Notes under the pieces: generated by a model
Database searches by the model: none
What the model saw: the letters and a program-made list of their open reading frames with translations, nothing else
What the model was told of the DNA's origin: nothing
Translations under genes and position numbers: made by a program
Shown: piece after piece, positions 35,938 to 44,766 of the stretch
Position numbering within the stretch: the first letter of the stretch is position 1
Layout: every line of letters begins with the position of its first letter
Assembly: GCA_041690255.1 (NCBI GenBank)
Contig: JAWLHU010000005.1
Span: 310,001 to 374,000 of the forward strand
Reading direction: 5' to 3'
DNA length: 64,000 nt
From: JAWLHU01 sp041690255
Lineage (GTDB): Bacteria > Bacillota > Sulfobacillia > Symbiobacteriales > Symbiobacteriaceae

Positions 35938-35971
35938 GAGCCGAGGGAGTCAACGCCCTCGGCTCCTTTTT
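35938..35971 (+). terminator. Terminator after the repeat lipoprotein
   Basis: A 10-bp stem (GAGCCGAGGG / CCCTCGGCTC) followed by CTTTTTG, beginning 7 bases after the stop. Confidence 0.88.
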
Positions 35972-36014
35972 GCTGTTATAGTACTGTGATCCAATCAGAT
36001 TACTGAAGAAACTT

Positions 36015-36512
36015 ATGGGCCGGGAACACGTGGCCACCGGTACTGTGCTCTCGTACAAGACAGACCCGCCGACCAGCGGAAGACATTATGCGACTGCTAC
36101 GGCGCCGGGATTCTACACAGAACCGCAGCCCGATGGAGAAGTGGTCCACGGGTTGGAGCACGGCTATGTCGTCATATACTACGATCCGGAGAAGACTCCG
36201 GCTGGCGTTCTGGAAAGCCTGAAGGGTTATACCGAGAAGTACCGGGGCGACTGGGACGGAGTCGTGGCACCCCCCCGAGAGCAGCCGGAGGAGGTCGTCC
36301 TGACCGCCTGGCGCCAGATGCTTCGCCTGGAGACCTGGGACCAGGCAAGGGCCGAACTGTTTATCGACGCCTTCCGGAGCCGTGGGCCAGAGAACCCGGT
36401 TTGCGGGGGTTTGGACGGCTCCAATTGGCGGTTTGAAACCTGTCCGGCCGGTGGCTACAATAGGAAGCAGATTGTTATCCAATGGTGCACGGAAGGCGGG
36501 GGTGGGTTCGCA
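36015..36512 (+). pseudogene. DUF3105-domain fragment open into dapF
   Basis: From ATG 36015 the frame encodes a DUF3105-like domain (PPTSGRHY, then VVHGLEHGYVVIYYDP; the His pairs are the family hallmark) up to about FIDAFRSRGPEN. The usual N-terminal membrane anchor is absent, and so is a stop codon: the frame continues through 40 unrelated residues straight into dapF. There is no strong ribosome site. A gene that has lost both ends is the simplest reading. A real fusion protein of 452 residues is possible but less likely, because dapF has its own promoter and start. Confidence 0.6.
36433..36461 (+). promoter_or_regulatory. Sigma-A-type promoter of dapF
   Basis: TTGAAA (36433-36438), a 17-base spacer and TACAAT (36456-36461). 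Transcription would start near 36468, about 45 bases before the dapF GTG. It lies inside the DUF3105 reading frame, supporting independent expression of dapF. Confidence 0.75.
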
Positions 36513-37373
36513 GTGGTTCGGTTTACGAAAATGGAGGGCCTGGGCAACGACTACGTCTATCTGAACAACTTCGCCGAACAGGTCCCAGAGGAGCGGTTGT
36601 CCGCGCTGGCGGTCGCGGTAAGCGAGCGCCACTTCGGCGTAGGGTCCGATGGGCTGATCGTGATCCTCCCGCCAACAGCGGATGGGCACGACTTCCGCTT
36701 CCGCATGTTCAACGCCGACGGCTCCGAGGGGGAGATGTGCGGCAACGGGATCCGTTGCTTCGCCCGGTACTGCTACGACCGGGGGCTGACCAGCAAGACG
36801 ACCCTCAAGGTGCAGACCCTCGCAGGGACGATCATCCCGCAGTTACAATTGGATCAGTCCGGCGAGGTGACCGGCGTCCGGGTTGACATGGGCGAACCCC
36901 GCCTGCGCCGTGGCGAGATCCCGATGGTGGGGGAAGCCGGCGAGCAGGTGATCAACGAAGACTTCACAGTCGATGGCCGCACGTACCAGATCACCTGCGT
37001 CTCCATGGGCAACCCGCACGTCATGATCTATGTAGATGATGTGGATGCGGTCGATCTCGAGTCTATCGGGCCGAAGATTGAGCATCACCCGTCCTTCCCC
37101 CGCCGCATCAACGCCCACTTCGTTCAGGTGATCGGCGAGACCGAGCTCAAGATGCGCACCTGGGAGCGGGGCTCGGGGATTACCCTGGCGTGCGGCACGG
37201 GGGCCTCGGCCGTGCTGGTCGCCAGCCACCTGACCGGTAGGACCGGGCGCTCCGCCCTGATCCACCTGCCCGGCGGCGACCTTACCATCGAGTGGGATGA
37301 AGCGACCAACCATGTCTTTAAGACCGGCCCGGCGACCTATGTCTGCGACGGGGCCTTCCTGAAGAGTTACTAG
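36513..37373 (+). CDS. dapF: Diaminopimelate epimerase
   Basis: 286 residues from GTG 36513, the normal size. It interconverts LL- and meso-diaminopimelate for lysine and peptidoglycan synthesis. The paired catalytic cysteines are visible in MCGNGIRCF (about residue 76) and ACGTGASA (about residue 226), with the substrate loop FTKMEGLGNDYVYL at the start. The downstream aminotransferase provides its substrate, so the two genes supply the last steps of the DapL variant of the pathway. Confidence 0.95.
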   Translation: MVRFTKMEGLGNDYVYLNNFAEQVPEERLSALAVAVSERHFGVGSDGLIVILPPTADGHDFRFRMFNADGSEGEMCGNGIRCFARYCYDRGLTSKTTLKVQTLAGTIIPQLQLDQSGEVTGVRVDMGEPRLRRGEIPMVGEAGEQVINEDFTVDGRTYQITCVSMGNPHVMIYVDDVDAVDLESIGPKIEHHPSFPRRINAHFVQVIGETELKMRTWERGSGITLACGTGASAVLVASHLTGRTGRSALIHLPGGDLTIEWDEATNHVFKTGPATYVCDGAFLKSY

Positions 37374-37395
37374 ATTGTCGAGAGGAAGTGCTGAT

Positions 37396-38568
37396 ATGCC
37401 GAAGCGTGCACAGCGGATCGCCACCGTTCCGCCCTATCTGTTCGCCGAGATTGACAAGAAGAAGCGGGAGGTGATCGCCCGGGGTGTCGACGTGATCTCC
37501 CTGGGCATCGGCGACCCGGACCTGCCCACCCCCCAGTTCGTGATTGACGCCATGCACAAGGCGATCGAGAAGCCGGTCTACCACCAGTACCCGGATTACG
37601 ACGGCTCCCTCGCCTTCCGCCAGGCAGCCTGCTCCTTCTATCAGAAGCGGTTCGGTCACAGCTTTGACCCGAAGTCGGAGGCGCTCGCTCTGATCGGCTC
37701 GAAGGAGGGCCTGGCCCATATCATCTGGGCCTATATCGATGCGGGAGATATCGCCCTGGTGCCCGATCCCGCCTACCCGGTCTACAAGACCCACACCCTG
37801 CTGGCCGGCGGACAGCCCTACATGATGCCGCTGAAGGCGGAGAACGGCTTCCTCCCCGACCTGAAGGTGATCCCGGAGGATGTTGCCGCCAAGGCGAAGC
37901 TGATGTTCCTCAACTACCCCAACAACCCCACCGGCGCCGTGACCACCTTGGAGTTCTATGAGGAGGCCGTCGCCTTCTGCCGGAAGTACGACATTCTCCT
38001 CGTCTCGGACAACGCCTACTCCGAGATGACCTACGACGGCTACAGCGCCCCATCCATCTTCGATGTGGATGGCGCCAAGGATGTCGCTGTGGAGTTCTGG
38101 TCCCTCTCCAAGCCCTTCAACATGACCGGATGGCGTATCGCCTTTGTCGTGGGCAATCCCGATGCGATCGGGGCCCTGGGGATCATCAAGACGAACACCG
38201 ACTCCGGCCAGTTCACCGCCGTCCAGGAGGCGGCGATCGAGGCGCTCACCAACCCCGCGGCGGATGCGTTCATCGCCGACATGAACGCCACCTACCTGCG
38301 GCGGCGGGACCTGGCCGTGGCCGGCCTGCGGGCGATCGGCCTGAAGGCCGAGCCCATGAAGGGCTCCTTCTACCTCTGGGTGCCGGTCCCCGAGGGGCAT
38401 ACCTCGGCCTCCTTCGCCACCCTCCTGCTGGAGGAGGCGGGCGTGGTCGTCACCCCGGGTGGCGCTTACGGCGAGTATGGCGAGGGCTATATTCGGGTCG
38501 CTCTCTGCCTGAAGGAGGAGCGGCTCCAGGAGGCGCTCGAGCGGATCAAGCAGCACGTGAAGGTATAG
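37396..38568 (+). CDS. dapL: LL-diaminopimelate aminotransferase (class I/II PLP enzyme)
   Basis: 390 residues from ATG 37396, behind GAGGAAGTG. A PLP-dependent fold-type I aminotransferase: YPNNPTGA motif near residue 175, and the Schiff-base lysine in SLSKPFNMTGWR. The N-terminus (ATVPPYLFAEIDKKKREVIARGVDVISLGIGDPDLPTP) is that of the DapL group. It converts tetrahydrodipicolinate to LL-DAP in one step, bypassing acylated intermediates. Adjacency to dapF, 22 bases away, strongly supports DapL over a generic aspartate aminotransferase. Confidence 0.88.
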   Translation: MPKRAQRIATVPPYLFAEIDKKKREVIARGVDVISLGIGDPDLPTPQFVIDAMHKAIEKPVYHQYPDYDGSLAFRQAACSFYQKRFGHSFDPKSEALALIGSKEGLAHIIWAYIDAGDIALVPDPAYPVYKTHTLLAGGQPYMMPLKAENGFLPDLKVIPEDVAAKAKLMFLNYPNNPTGAVTTLEFYEEAVAFCRKYDILLVSDNAYSEMTYDGYSAPSIFDVDGAKDVAVEFWSLSKPFNMTGWRIAFVVGNPDAIGALGIIKTNTDSGQFTAVQEAAIEALTNPAADAFIADMNATYLRRRDLAVAGLRAIGLKAEPMKGSFYLWVPVPEGHTSASFATLLLEEAGVVVTPGGAYGEYGEGYIRVALCLKEERLQEALERIKQHVKV

Positions 38569-38580
38569 GTGTCAAAGGAG

Positions 38581-38609
38581 CGGGCGCCGCAGATCGCGGC
38601 GCCCGTTTT
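38581..38609 (+). terminator. Terminator of the dapF-dapL unit
   Basis: A perfect 10-bp stem (CGGGCGCCGC / GCGGCGCCCG), AGATC loop, then TTTTG, 12 bases after the stop. Confidence 0.88.
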
Positions 38610-38692
38610 GCGCCCTTTCCTCGTTCTCCCTGCTGTGGTAAGCTGAGGGCAATGGTCGGTGTTTTCGGAAACTGGCATTGAGGTGGTTCCTG

Positions 38693-39981
38693 ATGTACCT
38701 GGAGGAGTTAACCCTGCGCAATATCCTCTGCTTTGAGGAGACGACGCTCCGCTTTCCGGACCTGCGGGAGGACGGGAACTGGTGCGTGGTGCTGGGGGAC
38801 AACGGGACGGGCAAGACCACGCTGCTCCAGGCGATCGCCCTCTCTCTGGCAGGGCCTGGCGGGCTGCTGCGCCGCCCGGCCTCCTGGGTCAGTCAATGGG
38901 GGGAGCGGGCCGAGTGTGAGGCGACTTTCGCGCTGCCCGATGGGCGTGACGGACCAGTTACACCATTCGTAATCAGTCCGGTCTCCTGGACGAGACAGAC
39001 GCCTTTCAGCGCAAGCAGCGGATTCGGAGCGAGGAGTTGCCGGAGGACTTCCTGGTCGCGGGGTACGGGGCCCTGCGGAATATGGTTGCGGGCCATTCCC
39101 CTGTGCGGCTCCGGGACGCAACCGTGGTGGATGCCCTTGCCAACCTGTTTGACAGTGCGCACCCCGTCCCCGACATGCAGTCGGTTATTCGGGCGTTCGA
39201 CTACGCGGCCAAGGATCCGGCCCAGAGTGAACAGGACCGCGTGATCAATCAGGGACTGCGCTATACCTTTCTGAAGGTGGTGGATGCGCTCCTGCCCAAC
39301 GACCCACCTTTCCGGGTCAAGGGAGTCGACTCAGATGGGGTCACTTTGAACACGCCGGGCGGACAGGAGATTGGGCTCTCCGCCGTCAGTGAGGGCTCCG
39401 ATCGGTCTTTGCCCTGGCGGGCGGTCTCCTGTGGCACGTGCTCGAGCAGGCCCCCGGGAAGAGAACGGTGGGAGATCTCTTCCGGTTGCGAGGCGACGGA
39501 ACGGTTAAGGTGGACATTGCTGGCATCGTTCTCATCGACGAGGTCGACCTGCACCTGCAACCCAAGTGGCAGGCCGGCATTGGCAAGGCGCTGCAGCGGA
39601 TCTTCCCCCGCATCCAGTTCATCGTCACGACCCATAGCCCGTTTGTCGCCCGGAGCGCCATGGAGGGAGGCCTCTCAGTCCTGCGCTGGGAGGGCGAGTC
39701 GGTGCAGGCAGAGTCGCCGCGCCTGGCCCGTGGAGGAGATCCTGCTCAGCCCCGCCTTCGGCCTCCAGACCACCCGGGACCCGGAGATCGATGCGCTCCT
39801 GCGCGAGTACGTCCGGCTCACCGCCCGGGAGGAACGGAACCAACTGAAGGCTCAGGACCAGCAGCGGCTTAGCCAGCTTCGCCTTGGCCTGAAGGGAGCC
39901 ATTCCGGCGGAGGGCAACGTTTACGAGACCCATTCCGAGGTTGACCTGCTGCTCCGCGAGGCGGAGAAGGAGCTTGATTAG
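38693..39981 (+). pseudogene. AAA/SMC-like ATPase (PtuA-like) with three frameshifts
   Basis: Start ATG 38693 behind GAGGTGG. Frame 1 holds LRNILCFEETTLRFPD and Walker A (GDNGTGKTTLL) and is coding to about 38955. A one-base loss shifts it to YTIRNQSGLLDETDAFQRKQR... up to LSAVSEG (39395). A second one-base loss, where GYRSV is expected, moves it to SVFALAGGLLWHVLEQAPG and Walker B (GIVLIDEVDLHLQPKWQ), then TTHSPFVA. A third shift near 39730 restores VEEILLSPAFGLQTTRDPEID to the stop at 39981. The reconstructed protein, about 430 residues, fits the ATPases paired with HNH nucleases in Septu-type anti-phage systems. As it stands it cannot be made intact. Confidence 0.75.
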
Positions 39982-40717
39982 ACTCCGCAGGCGCCCGCTA
40001 CGGCACAGCGATCAGGCCGAGCTTCAGGTCTGGCAGCGGCGCCTGGACGGCGTTCTCCCTTTTGACCAGCGGATCGGTACCACCTGGACCGCCTTCAGCC
40101 GCACCGAGCTGCGCGGGCGGGTCAATCGCTGGGTCAGGTACCAGAGCCTCCGCCGCTGTATCTACCGCGAGCGCAGCGAGTGTGAGACGATCGACCACTA
40201 CTATCCGAAAATGCAGTTCCCGGACAGGGCCTTCGACTGGACCAACTTCGGCGGGTCCTGTTGGAACTGCAACCGCTATAAGGGACAGCCGCCCCTCTTT
40301 CAGAATGGACAACCAAAGATCATTAACCCTCTGAACGAGGACCCGGCCGAGTTGCTTTATTTCGACCCCAACACGAGGTTTATTTCGCCGGCACCCCACC
40401 TGGATGAAGGGTCCGATGCGTTCATCCGGGCGGATTATACCATTACCATGCTGAAACTAAACGAGAGAGGTCTCCCCAAGGAGCGTCGGATCGTGGCTGC
40501 CGACCTGCGGCGGGCGCTCAGGCTCTACTTCGAGACCGGTGGCCACCCTGCAGTGGAGGAGGCGATCCTTGCCCTCCTCCGTGAACAGAGTGCCCTACGG
40601 GCTGTACTGAGGGGAGTCATGGCCAATCCCGCACTACGGGACAAGCTCCTGGTGGGGTATCGCCTGGAGCGCTCGAAGCGAGTCAGGCGTTTTCTTCAAG
40701 CGATCGCCTGGCTGTAG
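39974..40717 (+). CDS. HNH endonuclease (PtuB/TIGR02646-like), probably inactive
   Basis: About 247 residues from TTG 39974, overlapping the ATPase stop; a TTG at 39941 is an alternative, and neither has an ideally spaced ribosome site. The HNH core is TIDHYYPKMQFPDRAFDWTN followed by the zinc pair CWNC in GGSCWNCNRYKG. In relatives the preceding zinc knuckle reads C-x-Y-C-E, but here it is CIYRE, so the second cysteine is arginine (codon CGC; TGC would restore it). The rest of the frame is intact. With the broken ATPase upstream this looks like a decaying two-gene defence system. Confidence 0.75.
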   Translation: MIRLRRRPLRHSDQAELQVWQRRLDGVLPFDQRIGTTWTAFSRTELRGRVNRWVRYQSLRRCIYRERSECETIDHYYPKMQFPDRAFDWTNFGGSCWNCNRYKGQPPLFQNGQPKIINPLNEDPAELLYFDPNTRFISPAPHLDEGSDAFIRADYTITMLKLNERGLPKERRIVAADLRRALRLYFETGGHPAVEEAILALLREQSALRAVLRGVMANPALRDKLLVGYRLERSKRVRRFLQAIAWL

Positions 40718-40775
40718 CGGTGCCCTATCGGAAATGTTTTGCCCTCCCGCTGCTGTGCGAAAGGAGCCGATGCAG

Positions 40776-41216
40776 ATGCAGAGTCAGGCCCAGACGGTGG
40801 CGGCCTATCTGGAGTCGCTGCCCGAGGAGCGGCGGGTGGCACTGGAGACGGTCCGGGCTGTGATTCGCGACAACCTGCCCGAAGGGTATGAAGAGGGGAT
40901 GCAGTACGGCATGATCGGCTACTACATTCCTCTCAGTCGTTACCCGAAGACCTACAATAAGCAGCCCCTCGGGTATGTAGCCCTGGCCTCTCAGAAGAAC
41001 TACATGTCGCTCTACCTCATGGCGGTTTACGGGCATGTGGAGCGGGAGCAGTGGTTCCGGGCTGAGTACGCCCGGCGAGGCAAGAAGCTGGACATGGGGA
41101 AGTCCTGTGTCCGCTTCAAGCGGCTGGAGGACCTGCCGCTCAACCTGATTGGCGAAGTGGTGGCTCAGGAGCCCGTCGAGCAGTTTATCGAACGGTACGA
41201 GCAGAGCAGGGCATAG
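40776..41216 (+). CDS. DUF1801-family protein
   Basis: 146 residues from the ATG at 40776 (AAGGAG is 9 bases away; the ATG at 40770 is too close). The family pattern is visible: TVAAYLESLPEERR at the start, PEGYEEGMQYGMIGYYIPL in the middle and KSCVRFKRLEDLPL near the end. DUF1801 proteins adopt a YdhG-like fold of unknown function and are often mobile or accessory genes. Its boundaries are sharp between two decayed neighbours. Confidence 0.82.
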   Translation: MQSQAQTVAAYLESLPEERRVALETVRAVIRDNLPEGYEEGMQYGMIGYYIPLSRYPKTYNKQPLGYVALASQKNYMSLYLMAVYGHVEREQWFRAEYARRGKKLDMGKSCVRFKRLEDLPLNLIGEVVAQEPVEQFIERYEQSRA

Positions 41217-41665
41217 CCGGACAGGACCCAGCCCAGATCATAGGCAGCCTGCAGCACTCTCCCCAGCCAGATACCCGTGCTCGGACGGCCAGCAGGATCA
41301 AGGCCGGCATGACCAGGGGTATAAAGCGCCAGAAGCCCGTCGTCGCTCCCGACCGCCAACTGGAGATCCCCCAGCCGATCTGAGCCAGTTCCCGCGGGCC
41401 GTTCTGCAGCCCTCCGCCAATGACGAACTCGACCACGGTGCCGGACAGCCGGAGTGCCAGCCCCACGATAATCGTACCCAGGCCCACCTAGGCGGTCATC
41501 GTAGACCGGATGGTGCGGGAGCGCAGCAGGGCGATCATACCAAGGGCCGGGAGCAGGACGGGCATCACGGTCATCTGGTTCCAGGTCCGGTAGCTGATTC
41601 CCCACAGGCCATTCCACGAGGTGGCCACCAACGGACGGAGGAAGAACAGCGAAATCAGAGTGGGC
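41185..41665 (-). pseudogene. Membrane protein pseudogene with an internal stop
   Basis: One minus-strand frame encodes hydrophobic segments on both sides of an in-frame TAG at 41488-41490. Before it: LISLFFLRPLVATSWNGLW and MTVMPVLLPALGMIALL. After it: GLGTIIVGLALRLSG, FVIGGG and FIPLVMPALILLAVRARVS. No start or ribosome site is found upstream, and the 5' end runs into the DUF2277 gene. The family is not recognised. It resembles four-helix membrane proteins. Confidence 0.6.
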
Positions 41666-41675
41666 GGTGAGTGAA

Positions 41676-41954
41676 GTGTGTCGGAACATCAGGACCCTCC
41701 ACAACTTTGAACCGCCGGCGACCGATGAAGAGATCCGGGCAGCGGCACTCCAGTACGTCCGCAAGATCAGCGGATTCAACGCGCCGTCCACCGCAAATCA
41801 AGCGGCCTTCAATCGGGCGGTCGACCAGATCACTCAAGCCTCTTCCAGCCTGCTCCAATCGCTCGTGACTACCGCTGCGCCCAAGAACCGTGAGAGCGAG
41901 GCCACCAAGGCACAAGTACGGGCCGCCCGCAGGTATCGCCCCGCATCAGAATGA
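41676..41954 (+). CDS. DUF2277-family protein
   Basis: 92 residues from GTG 41676; an in-frame GTG three codons upstream is possible. It matches the family almost end to end: MCRNIRTLHNFEPPATDEE, AALQYVRKISGF, and the tail SLVTTAAPKNRE. DUF2277 proteins are small, mostly actinobacterial and proteobacterial, and of unknown function. Being in a patch of accessory genes, it may be acquired. Confidence 0.88.
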   Translation: MCRNIRTLHNFEPPATDEEIRAAALQYVRKISGFNAPSTANQAAFNRAVDQITQASSSLLQSLVTTAAPKNRESEATKAQVRAARRYRPASE

Positions 41955-42038
41955 CGTGGTTCGGGGCTCTCGTCCGGTGGCGCCCGCGCACATACACAAT
42001 CCGGGTTATTTGTGCAACAACATCTTTACCGAATTGTC

Positions 42039-42068
42039 TTGTATGTGTGCCGCTTTGGAGCGTATTAT
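42039..42068 (+). promoter_or_regulatory. Possible promoter of the collagen-like gene
   Basis: TTGTAT (42039-42044), an 18-base spacer and TATTAT (42063-42068) in the AT-rich leader, about 70 bases before the TTG start. Confidence 0.45.
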
Positions 42069-42138
42069 TGTGGCTGTCCACAAAAACGACCTGAGACGTA
42101 GCGCGCGTTCCATTCGAATCACGACAGGAGTGGCGGAG

Positions 42139-44604
42139 TTGAGTCGCAGCTTGTGGGTGTGGGTCCTGATCATCAGTCTGCTCGTGCCATCGGTTGCACT
42201 GGCCCAGGGGTATCGTGTCGAGGTGGATGGGACCGAGATCAAGTGTGATGTCGCCCCGATCAATGTGGAGGGCCGGCTCTATCTACCGATTCGCTGCGTA
42301 GCGGAGGCGCTGGGAGCGACCGTGGGGTTTGATGACGCCAGCGGCCAGGTGCTGCTCAATGGCAGCCCGCTGGTCTGCAGCCTCCCCTCCGTTACCGTGC
42401 AGGGGCGGACGATGGTGGCTGTGCGGTGCATTGCCGAGCAGTTGGGGGTAGAGGTCGCCTATGACGAAGCGCAGCAGGCCGCTGTGATCACGACGGCACC
42501 TCAGCAAGGTCCGGTTGGCCCACAGGGGCCTGAGGGTCCACAGGGTCCGGTTGGCCCACAGGGGCCTGAGGGCCCGCAAGGTCCGGTTGGCCCACAGGGG
42601 GCTGAGGGTCCGCAGGGTCCGGTTGGCCCACAGGGGCCTGAGGGTCCGCAGGGTCCGGTTGGCCCACAGGGTCCGGTTGGCCCACAGGGGCCGGTTGGCC
42701 CACAGGGGACCGAGGGTCCGCAGGGTCCGGTTGGTGAGGCTGGCCTGCAGGGCCCGGCAGGCCCGACCACGCTGCTCCTGACCTCAGCAGAGCCGATGGG
42801 GGCCAACTGCCTCACGGGCGGTGCCAAGATCCAGGCGGGCCCGGATACCAACGCAAACGGCATCCTGGACCCCGATGAGATCGATGCCTCTCTGACTCGC
42901 TACGTATGTAACGGCGCCCAGGGCCCGCAAGGCCCGACAGGTGCGACAGGTGCGACAGGTGCGACAGGTGCGATAGGTGCGACAGGCCTGCAAGGCCCAC
43001 AGGGTCTATCGGTACTGGTGGGGACCAGCGTGGAGGTGGTCGGTCCCAACTGCGCCACCGGAGGGCTCCGGATCGAGGCGGGGCTTGACATGAACGATAA
43101 CGGGGTTCTCGATGCCGGCGAGGTCAACGCCGCGCTGACCCGTTACGTATGCAACGGCGCCCAGGGCCCGACAGGCCCGACAGGTGCGACAGGCCCGACA
43201 GGTGCGACAGGTGCGACCGGCCCGACAGGTGCGACCGGCGCTCAGGGTCTGACGGTACTGGTGGGGACCAGTGTGGAGATACCCGGTGCCAACTGCGCCA
43301 CCGGAGGGCTCCGGATTGAGGCGGGGCTTGACTCGAACGATAACGGGGTCCTCGATGCCGGCGAGGTCAACGCCGCGCTGACCCGTTACGTATGCAACGG
43401 CGCCCAGGGCCCGCAAGGCCCGCAAGGCCCGACAGGTGCGACCGGCCCGACAGGTGCGACCGGCCCTCAGGGTCTGACGGTACTGGTGGGGACCAGTGTG
43501 GAGATACTCGGTCCCAACTGTTCCACCGGAGGGCTCCGGATTGAGGCGGGGCTCGACATGAACGAAAACGGGGTCCTCGATGCCGGCGAGGTCAACGCCG
43601 CGCTGACCCGTTACGTATGTAACGGCGCCCAGGGTCCGCAAGGGCCGCAAGGCTCGCAAGGTCCTAGCGGCCCACAGGGCCCACAGGGCCCGCAAGGCCC
43701 CGAAGGCGTCAACATCTACGGGGATGGCTCATACGGGGACCTCATCGTGCCCCTAGGTCAGACCTGGGATGTGACGAGCTTCCTGACGTCGCGCCCGGAG
43801 TTCATCAACGCTCAGTTCCGGGATATTCTGATCCAAGGGAACCTGATCGTGCCCAGTGGGACGGTCCTTCGGGCCACTGGCAACATCATGGTGACGGGTA
43901 CCATTACCGTAACCCCTGGTGCCGCGACCCATCTGCGCGGCGGCGCACATCCGGGCCGCTCCCTCGCAGAAGCGGGCGTCCAGTACGGGGGCGAGGGGCT
44001 CACCGAGCTGCAGGCGCTCCAACTGGCCGATCATGACCTGCTGGCCGGCGGGTCCGGCGGGACCGGTGAGGGCTCTGCGTCTCGCACCGGCAGTGGTGGC
44101 GGTGCTCTCTACATGGTCGCCAGGGGGAATATCTCCATCATGCTTGGCGCCGTGATCGTGGCCAACGGGCAGGACGCCGCCCCCCACTCCAACGTCGGTC
44201 AGGACATGGGCGGAAATGGCGGCGGTGCCGGAGGGCTGGTCGTGCTCGCCTCCAAGACCTCTATCGACGTCATTGGCAACATTCTCGCCATCGGTGGCAG
44301 GGGTGGCGATGGTGTCAACGGCAACATCGGGAACAACACGGGTGCCGGTGGCGGTGGCGGCGGTGGCGGCGGTGTGATCCTGCTCCTGGCGCCCAGCATC
44401 ACCTCGTCCGGCGACCTGGTGGTCAACCCTGGCGCCGCCGGCCTTGACGCCCCGGGTGGCCCGACCTCCATCTATGGCGGTGGTGGCGGTGCGCTGGGCG
44501 GAAGCGGTGGACTGGCTGGCGGCGGCACAACCCCCGCCTCCAGCGGTGAGGCCGGCTATGTGATCCAGGTCCACGTGAACAACCCGGAGAACCTGATGCA
44601 GTAA
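42139..44604 (+). CDS. Secreted collagen-like repeat protein
   Basis: 821 residues from TTG 42139, 8 bases after AGGAG; this start gives a clean signal peptide (LWVWVLIISLLVPSVALA). Residues 25-115 are a copper-amine-oxidase N-terminal-like domain. Then come Gly-X-Y collagen stretches (GPQGPEGPQGPV and GATGPT types) alternating with four copies of a 50-residue module containing D-x-N-x-(N/D)-G-x-L-D-(x)3-E and ending RYVCNGAQG. The acidic loop looks like a Ca2+ site, and each module has two cysteines. The C-terminal third is Gly-rich beta sequence. It is probably a cell- or spore-surface filament, as in BclA. Confidence 0.85.
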   Translation: MSRSLWVWVLIISLLVPSVALAQGYRVEVDGTEIKCDVAPINVEGRLYLPIRCVAEALGATVGFDDASGQVLLNGSPLVCSLPSVTVQGRTMVAVRCIAEQLGVEVAYDEAQQAAVITTAPQQGPVGPQGPEGPQGPVGPQGPEGPQGPVGPQGAEGPQGPVGPQGPEGPQGPVGPQGPVGPQGPVGPQGTEGPQGPVGEAGLQGPAGPTTLLLTSAEPMGANCLTGGAKIQAGPDTNANGILDPDEIDASLTRYVCNGAQGPQGPTGATGATGATGAIGATGLQGPQGLSVLVGTSVEVVGPNCATGGLRIEAGLDMNDNGVLDAGEVNAALTRYVCNGAQGPTGPTGATGPTGATGATGPTGATGAQGLTVLVGTSVEIPGANCATGGLRIEAGLDSNDNGVLDAGEVNAALTRYVCNGAQGPQGPQGPTGATGPTGATGPQGLTVLVGTSVEILGPNCSTGGLRIEAGLDMNENGVLDAGEVNAALTRYVCNGAQGPQGPQGSQGPSGPQGPQGPQGPEGVNIYGDGSYGDLIVPLGQTWDVTSFLTSRPEFINAQFRDILIQGNLIVPSGTVLRATGNIMVTGTITVTPGAATHLRGGAHPGRSLAEAGVQYGGEGLTELQALQLADHDLLAGGSGGTGEGSASRTGSGGGALYMVARGNISIMLGAVIVANGQDAAPHSNVGQDMGGNGGGAGGLVVLASKTSIDVIGNILAIGGRGGDGVNGNIGNNTGAGGGGGGGGGVILLLAPSITSSGDLVVNPGAAGLDAPGGPTSIYGGGGGALGGSGGLAGGGTTPASSGEAGYVIQVHVNNPENLMQ
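42508..43700 (+). repeat. Collagen-coding and 50-residue module repeats
   Basis: GGTCCGGTTGGCCCACAGG-type 18- to 36-base units fill 42508-42730. Four module copies follow at about 42766, 43006, 43243 and 43471, the last three nearly identical at DNA level (for example GCCGGCGAGGTCAACGCC in each). Recent duplication or gene conversion is likely, and copy number may vary. Confidence 0.85.
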
Positions 44605-44690
44605 GCGAGAGAGCGACAGGCGCCGGCAGAGCACTCCGGTGGTGATGAGTAGCATTGATCTTTCACTACTTTTATGGTATTGTGATGATA

Positions 44691-44729
44691 GCAAAGGCGG
44701 ATCCACTGATGGGTGGGTCCGCCCTTTGC
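44691..44729 (+). terminator. Terminator after the collagen-like gene
   Basis: GCAAAGGCGGATCCAC pairs with GTGGGTCCGCCCTTTGC with one bulge and one wobble, in a context (44660-44690) richer in A and T than its surroundings. The tract after the stem is short. Confidence 0.6.
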
Positions 44730-44766
44730 ATTGCCTGATGTGACCTGAGACAGGGTGCCAGCGCAA

